From NCBI GenBank assembly GCA_028335825.1, contig JAIOKI010000003.1:310001-374000 (forward strand): a stretch of 64,000 nucleotides of DNA, read 5' to 3'. A model generated the notes under the pieces. The model did no database searches. It was not told the origin of the DNA and saw only the letters and a program-made list of their open reading frames with translations. Below, one piece after another: positions 58,918-64,000 of the stretch. The position numbers and the translations under genes are program-made. Within the stretch, counting starts at the first letter, position 1, and each line of letters begins with the position of its first letter. The DNA is from Nosema muscidifuracis (taxonomy: Eukaryota > Microsporidia > Nosematidae).

Positions 58918-61900
58918 ATGAGAAATTGTATATTTTTGATATTAGCTATAAAAGTTTATAGCAGAATACTAAGATCAAATAGAACAGGTGTACACGATAA
59001 TACATTATTGGCTCATGAACATCATAATCACTATGATCATCATGGACACCACGATCATCATTCATCAGGAAGTAATAGTACAATACATGATGATCCTGAC
59101 CATACAGATGTTGACTTAAGAAGAAGAGGAGGAGGACGAAGAAGAAGAAATAGTCACTCAGGTACGGTTGTTCATGTAAGAAAGAGAAATAGACACTCAC
59201 ATTCAAGATCAAGAAGAAGTAGTGCATTTATAAATGCAGAACTTAATGCAACTACAGCAGCAGGAAGAGCTTTGGCTAGAGAAGCTGCTGCTATTTCAGC
59301 ACATACAGGAGTATCTGGAGATGATGTTGCAGAAGTTTTGAAGAGTGTTCCACATACATCAGCACCTATGAAATATTCATCTATGGAAGAAGTTAAAGCA
59401 GGTGTTAATGCAGAACTTGATAAATCTCTGTCATTGCAAAGTTTAATGGATGGATTTAGAAATTTCTTGCCAAAAGTTGGACAAGCAACTGAAGACATTA
59501 TTGCTGGAGCTGGTGAAATTCTATCAAGAGCACCAAATGGAAATCCAAATGCACCATTTGTTGATTCTAATGGAGGAAGAACAGGAAGAACTTTCGGTGA
59601 AGAAGCTGAAGCTTTAAGTGGAGGACGAAGAGCAGATGTTAGTCTTGGAAATTCTGGTGTATCAAATCCACTTAATGCTGAAAACGCTCATATTGATCAA
59701 GTCATGCTTGGTAATTATCGAAATCCAGGAGCTGTAGCTGAAACTGAATTCCAAAATCTTGTGAGAAGTGGAGTACCACCAGCAAATGCATCACACTTAG
59801 CTGAAAGAATAGCACAAGGAGCTGAAGCAGAATTAAAAGAAAGAATAGGATTGGCTGATGCATTGAAAGAATCAGCTAAAGATAAATTCGTAGCAGCTAA
59901 TCACAGACAATTACAAGGTGAAATTGAAGGTGAAAGAAGAAATGATTTATCTTTCCAAGCAGCAGTAATGGATGATGAAATGCATAAACAGAGAATATTC
60001 CCAAATCTCCATCCAATACATTTGAATGAAGAAGAACTCGGATATTTAAGACAATTAGGTAATCAATTGCCACCAAGTGAAATAGGTCGTCGTATGTTCG
60101 ATGCTTATAATAAATCTGCACAATCTGGTGAAACAGAAGCAGATGCAAGAGCAGCAGCAGGAAGAACTGGATTTTTATTATCAGAATTTAATAATGAATT
60201 AAGAAGAGGTATTCCACCAGATTTAGCAACTGAAATAATCAAGGAAAGAGGAAATATTCAAGATGCAGTTGAGCAAAGAAGAAGTTTTGTACAACATAAT
60301 GGACCTGAGATAGCACAATTAGTAGCAGAGAATACTCAATTAGTACAAGCAGCAGCTGCTAAGATAGCAAGAAATCCCGAACGTAAGGAAGAAATATTAG
60401 AAGAACTTGATAATGAAATGAAAGAATTGGCTGCTAAACATGCAAACTTTGTTCACGAGAGAGCAAACATTGAAAACATCCACAAGCCACGTAAAGCAGC
60501 TGAGGATTTAATTGATGAAACTAAATTCTTGAATGATGAAATTATGAATATTGCTCATAATGCTCCAATAGTAGCTAAAGATATTATTAAGAAAGGAATG
60601 GATAACGCTAGAGAGACAGCTAAAGCATTTAATCGTACTCTTGATACAGTTGATTCAGAAGAAAAGAGACATAGTCCTCTTCCTAAATCAGCCTTAAAAT
60701 TATTGGATGAAGCTAAGAAAGAACAGCATTTAGATTCAATAGCAAGAAAGAATGCTGAAGATGAAAAGAAAAGAAGAGATCAATTAATGAAAGAAAGTAA
60801 AGATGCTGAAGTAATGGCTACTGAAGAGAAATTAGCAAGAGATAATAGAGCAAGAAAAATTAAAGAACAAGGAATGAAAGCAGCTGAAAATGTTTTAAGA
60901 TCCGGTGGTACAATTGAAGAAGCTAGAGCTGTTAAAGCTATGGCAGAACAAGGAGCAGCTCAAGCTATGGAAAATAAAGAAGCTTCTGTACGTAATGATG
61001 TATTGAAATCACTAGCAAATGGAGTTGATCCTGAAAAGGCAAGAAGAATAGCTGCACACGTTGCATCAGCACATACTGGAGAGAATGCTATAGGAAAAAC
61101 ACCTGAAGAAGTTATGGCTAATGAACTTGAAGAAAGAAAGAGAGAAGCATTGGAGAAAGCTCTTTATAGTGATTTCTCTAATGAAAAAGTGGATGTAGTC
61201 AAGATTATTCCTACTGATGCAAGTGAAGTAAATGTAAATAACTCAAGTTTGAAATTCCCATTAAATACTTTTGTAGATGAAAAACCAAAAGATAAAGGAG
61301 AAGAATTTGTCAAAAATAGAGCTGACGTCTTAAAGAATTTAGTAAGGAATACAGTAACACAAAATAGAGTTGATAGTGGTCTTAATATGATACAAACTTC
61401 AGATGGTTGGCTCAATTTAGGAGAAAATAGTAACAAAATATTTGTAACAAAAGCTGTTGCATTTATTAAGCCATCAGGTAAACTTCAAATGGAAAAAGAA
61501 GGAATTGATACATCAAAATGGAAATCAAGACATAATCAAGGAGAGAGACCCGATATTCCTAATGGAGAATTATACTATGAAGCAGAAGTTACAAATGCAG
61601 ATTTACCTCTTCCATCACCTACTAATAAGACACCAGGCAAATTTATGTCTAATGCTGATGAACAACTTGATGCCAATCAAATTGACGAATTACACATAAT
61701 TAAGGGAACCCTTCATCAAACACCTTGGAGTGATTTCTCCGATCTAGTACATCCTAGATTAAATCTTTATCCTAATGAAGAAGAAAAGATAAAAGAAGCT
61801 AATATGTTTAAGGATGCTTTAGCTGAAGAAAAGAAGAAAGAAAAACTTGATAGTATTAAGATTTATTCATTTACTAATCCAAATGGAGATAAACATATTA

Positions 61901-63072
61901 CTACTGTTCCTCAGTATGGTATACCTGAAACATTTGAAGAGAGGGAAGGAATGAAGAGATTGTCAAATATTGATCCAGATAAAAATATAGCAATTAGTGA
62001 AACTCCAACAGAAAGCCAGAAAGAACCAATGATTAATCCTCTTGATAATATACCTGAAGACCAAATACTTAAGAGTTTCATAGAAAATACTATATCCGAA
62101 GGAAGAACTAAGAAGAAAGCAGGTAAATTTATAAGTCCAATTAATGCATTTACAGGAGCAATGGATAAGAATAAGGCAGAAATGTTACAGCTCGAGAAAT
62201 TCGACGTTACTAAGCATTTAATTGATGATGGATCAGAAGCTTCTAAGGTTAAGAATGATTTATTAAATCATACTCAAGCATTCGCCAAGCAATTAGGAAT
62301 GAGTAATGAAGAATTCGTAGGATTAGTCAAGAGAATCCCAGATAGTGTCATTTATAAAATGGATAAATATAATCAACAGTCAAATAAAAAACCAACAGAT
62401 CTATTGGATGAAGATTTCAGTAAGGCTCTTGTACAATTATCAGATAATCATTCTACATCTATCTTGATCAATTTCATCTTTATTAGTATATCTAATGTTA
62501 CAGGTAAACCTAATAATGTATCTTCTACATTACTTGAGCAACATATTATTCCTAATTTGAAAGCAATAGAAACAGTCCAGAAAGTAACTACAAAGAACAG
62601 ATCCTCACAAACATCAAAGGTTGAGGCTCCTAAGGCAGGATCTACAGTAATTAGTGAAATTAAGGTAAATGGACCACCAAATATATCTACAGGTAAGAAT
62701 ACAAGTTACGTTTATCCAGATCCAACTCGACCACCTCTTCCAATAACAGATTCAAGAGTGAGAAATGGAGGAAAGGATTTATTGACAGCAAATTATAACG
62801 GATCATCCGAAGCACAAGCAAAGAATAAGTTAAATAATACTCCACCATCTAGATCGTTATCTAATCCTATACCGTCAGTTGCTCCTCCAAATAAACAGTT
62901 ACCACCAAGGAAATCACCAGTTTCGAGACCAGGAAGTAATGGACCTCAAGTACCTTCAAGTCCTACCTCATCACCAATTAGTCCTTCATCACCACCAGGT
63001 TTAGGAATGCCTGGACCAACCCCTAATAGGCCAGCCCCAAGAATAGGAATCGCTTCATCTCCTCAGAAGTGA
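58918..63072 (+). CDS. PTP3: Polar tube protein 3
   Basis: A structural or scaffolding component of the polar tube, the infection apparatus found only in microsporidia. 1384 residues with a signal peptide (about 1-16). A His-rich patch (33-48), an Arg-rich stretch with basic-pair sites (68-101) and a long Ala/Glu/Lys-rich helical body follow. The end is a Pro/Ser-rich tail from about 1250. The only cysteine is in the signal peptide, as expected for PTP3, which unlike PTP1 and PTP2 does not form disulfides. The body has repeated ILVG-type helical heptads. Codons are more regular than in neighbours. TGTAAATA lies seven bases past the stop (63079-63086). No start motif of the CCC type is present. 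Confidence 0.95.
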   Translation: MRNCIFLILAIKVYSRILRSNRTGVHDNTLLAHEHHNHYDHHGHHDHHSSGSNSTIHDDPDHTDVDLRRRGGGRRRRNSHSGTVVHVRKRNRHSHSRSRRSSAFINAELNATTAAGRALAREAAAISAHTGVSGDDVAEVLKSVPHTSAPMKYSSMEEVKAGVNAELDKSLSLQSLMDGFRNFLPKVGQATEDIIAGAGEILSRAPNGNPNAPFVDSNGGRTGRTFGEEAEALSGGRRADVSLGNSGVSNPLNAENAHIDQVMLGNYRNPGAVAETEFQNLVRSGVPPANASHLAERIAQGAEAELKERIGLADALKESAKDKFVAANHRQLQGEIEGERRNDLSFQAAVMDDEMHKQRIFPNLHPIHLNEEELGYLRQLGNQLPPSEIGRRMFDAYNKSAQSGETEADARAAAGRTGFLLSEFNNELRRGIPPDLATEIIKERGNIQDAVEQRRSFVQHNGPEIAQLVAENTQLVQAAAAKIARNPERKEEILEELDNEMKELAAKHANFVHERANIENIHKPRKAAEDLIDETKFLNDEIMNIAHNAPIVAKDIIKKGMDNARETAKAFNRTLDTVDSEEKRHSPLPKSALKLLDEAKKEQHLDSIARKNAEDEKKRRDQLMKESKDAEVMATEEKLARDNRARKIKEQGMKAAENVLRSGGTIEEARAVKAMAEQGAAQAMENKEASVRNDVLKSLANGVDPEKARRIAAHVASAHTGENAIGKTPEEVMANELEERKREALEKALYSDFSNEKVDVVKIIPTDASEVNVNNSSLKFPLNTFVDEKPKDKGEEFVKNRADVLKNLVRNTVTQNRVDSGLNMIQTSDGWLNLGENSNKIFVTKAVAFIKPSGKLQMEKEGIDTSKWKSRHNQGERPDIPNGELYYEAEVTNADLPLPSPTNKTPGKFMSNADEQLDANQIDELHIIKGTLHQTPWSDFSDLVHPRLNLYPNEEEKIKEANMFKDALAEEKKKEKLDSIKIYSFTNPNGDKHITTVPQYGIPETFEEREGMKRLSNIDPDKNIAISETPTESQKEPMINPLDNIPEDQILKSFIENTISEGRTKKKAGKFISPINAFTGAMDKNKAEMLQLEKFDVTKHLIDDGSEASKVKNDLLNHTQAFAKQLGMSNEEFVGLVKRIPDSVIYKMDKYNQQSNKKPTDLLDEDFSKALVQLSDNHSTSILINFIFISISNVTGKPNNVSSTLLEQHIIPNLKAIETVQKVTTKNRSSQTSKVEAPKAGSTVISEIKVNGPPNISTGKNTSYVYPDPTRPPLPITDSRVRNGGKDLLTANYNGSSEAQAKNKLNNTPPSRSLSNPIPSVAPPNKQLPPRKSPVSRPGSNGPQVPSSPTSSPISPSSPPGLGMPGPTPNRPAPRIGIASSPQK

Positions 63073-63078
63073 TAGTAA

Positions 63079-63086
63079 TGTAAATA
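63079..63086 (+). promoter_or_regulatory. Predicted Pumilio site after PTP3
   Basis: TGTAAATA matches the UGUANAUA site predicted for the Pumilio protein at 17228-18766. It lies seven bases after the PTP3 stop codon, in its 3' UTR. Confidence 0.4.
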
Positions 63087-63479
63087 AACCTATTAATAAT
63101 TATTTTTTACAGTTTAATTTTTAATCTTTCTCTTTTTATTTTATGTACATTATCTTTTAATACAAGAAAAGAAAATACTATTTTAAGAATCTTCTTTAAA
63201 ATTGATGGATTTTTGTTCTAATAAGTGTATGTACTTATTAATTCTCTTTTAATTTGGAAGTTCTTCTTTACAATTTATTAATTATCTTTAAATTTGGAAG
63301 TTCTTCTTTACAATTTATAAATTCTCTTTCAAAAGGAAAAATCATCTTTACAATTTATAAATTCTCTTTCAAAAGGAAAAATCATCTTTACAATTTATAA
63401 ATTATCTTATAAAAGAAAATCATCTTTACAATTTATGCATTCAATTAAATTTTTATAAAAATTATTTCATAAATTATGC
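63087..63479. repeat. Spacer with tandem repeat before the MutL gene
   Basis: From 63235 to 63440 a unit of 40-45 bases (ATCATCTTTACAATTTATAA with ATTCTCTTTCAAAAGG) recurs five times. No start motif of the CCC type precedes the next ATG. Confidence 0.85.
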
Positions 63480-64000
63480 ATGAACAAGATAATAAAATTA
63501 CCAGAAGAAATCCAAAAACGAATATGTGCTGGAGAAGTAATAGTAAGTCCTTACAACGTAATAAAAGAATTAATAGAGAATTCAATAGACGCTGGATCTA
63601 CTGTAATACGTATAAAAGTAAGCAAAGATAATTTGAATTTAGAAGTTCATGATGATGGATGTGGAATAATAAAATCTGATTTCAAAAATTTGGCATCTCC
63701 ACATCACACATCAAAATATGACAAAACTCTAAATTTTAATAATTATTATGGATTTAGAGGTGAAGCACTTTCATCTATAAATGTAGTCTCTCATCTAACA
63801 ATAAAATCCAAACCAAAGTCAAGTGAGATAGGATATATTAAGAATTTTAAAGAAGGGTCTCTTAAACCTGTGTCTATGAACAATGGAACTTCTGTTATAA
63901 TACAGAATCTTTTCTATAATAATAAAATCAAAGAAAATATTTATTTAAAAAATATTTCTACATTTAATAAGATACAAGATCTTGTTAAATGTTATGCTGT
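63480..64000 (+). CDS. MutL-family mismatch repair ATPase (Mlh1/Pms1), 3' end beyond the window
   Basis: The first 173 codons of a MutL homologue, running off the window edge. GHKL ATPase motifs: IKELIENSIDAGST (motif I), VHDDGCGI (motif II), YGFRGEALSSI (motif III) and NGTSVIIQNLFYN. KIIKLPEEIQKRICAGEVI at the start resembles Mlh1, while SPHHTSK fits Pms1/PMS2. I cannot decide between them from this part. The ATG at 63480 begins right at the family N-terminus. Confidence 0.93.
   Translation, partial: MNKIIKLPEEIQKRICAGEVIVSPYNVIKELIENSIDAGSTVIRIKVSKDNLNLEVHDDGCGIIKSDFKNLASPHHTSKYDKTLNFNNYYGFRGEALSSINVVSHLTIKSKPKSSEIGYIKNFKEGSLKPVSMNNGTSVIIQNLFYNNKIKENIYLKNISTFNKIQDLVKCYA

Noticed and set aside
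58946-61436. Several minus-strand open frames inside PTP3
   Set aside because: They lie wholly antisense to a secure gene and arise from its low stop-codon density; none shows a family or start motif.
1-64000. Mobile elements, viral fossils, rRNA genes, further tRNAs
   Set aside because: No transposase, reverse transcriptase, capsid-like or rRNA sequence and no second cloverleaf was found on either strand.

Overview
This window is nuclear DNA from a microsporidian, most likely of the Nosema/Vairimorpha lineage. The reasons are a complete polar tube protein 3 gene, strongly A+T-rich DNA, short intron-free eukaryotic genes that are often smaller than their yeast or human counterparts, and a C- or G-run (CCC/CCCC, sometimes GGG) within about 5-30 bases of most start codons. 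The species call is an inference; no rRNA is present to confirm it. I see no mobile elements, viral fossils or CRISPR arrays.

Layout. 1-4.2 kb: the end of a Derlin, Spt5, proteasome lid subunit Rpn9 and an RNA polymerase I Rpa43-like subunit. 4.2-10.1 kb: a gene-poor, very A+T-rich block with one tRNA-Thr(AGT), one secreted cysteine-rich protein and one doubtful small membrane protein. 10.1-19 kb: a SANTA-domain protein (Knl2/Mis18BP1-like), Rpb7, Taf5, an amino-acid transporter and a Pumilio protein, followed by a structured RNA locus that looks like a spliceosomal snRNA. 19.6-30 kb: a 57-residue protein, TatD nuclease, a Bfr1-like coiled coil, a septin, a tetraspanin, a TBC-domain Rab GAP, a Myb factor, an unknown protein and proteasome alpha-6. 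30-44 kb: a Not4 homologue without its RING finger, a very short queuine transglycosylase relative, a Nudix hydrolase, Pho88/Snd3, eS19, Pus3, eIF1, an SLC19-type vitamin transporter, an unknown protein, a CHY zinc-finger protein, Rli1/ABCE1 and a SUN-domain protein. 44-53 kb: RNase P RNA, two syntaxins flanking an Apn1-type endonuclease, a zinc transporter, Trm8, a small membrane protein, a NIMA-like kinase, SF3b subunit Cus1 and an unknown acidic protein. 53-64 kb: NC2-alpha, EF-2, Sec13, PTP3 and the start of a MutL-family mismatch repair gene.

The genes are mostly housekeeping: transcription (Spt5, Rpa43, Rpb7, Taf5, NC2-alpha), protein turnover (Rpn9, alpha-6, Derlin), translation and tRNA modification (EF-2, eIF1, eS19, ABCE1, Pus3, Trm8, QTRT2-like) and membrane traffic (Sec13, two syntaxins, TBC, Snd3). 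Parasite-specific parts are PTP3, the cysteine-rich secreted protein and the nutrient transporters. Intergenic spacers are rarely random: nearly every one over 250 bases is built from its own degenerate tandem repeat. The most noteworthy items are the SANTA-domain protein, the snRNA-like locus with a U1-like 5' end, the RNase P RNA, two families whose usual domains have been cut away (Not4 without RING, a half-size QTRT2), a pair of repeat copies whose hairpin shows a compensatory base change, and exact Pumilio sites just after the stop codons of PTP3 and one syntaxin.
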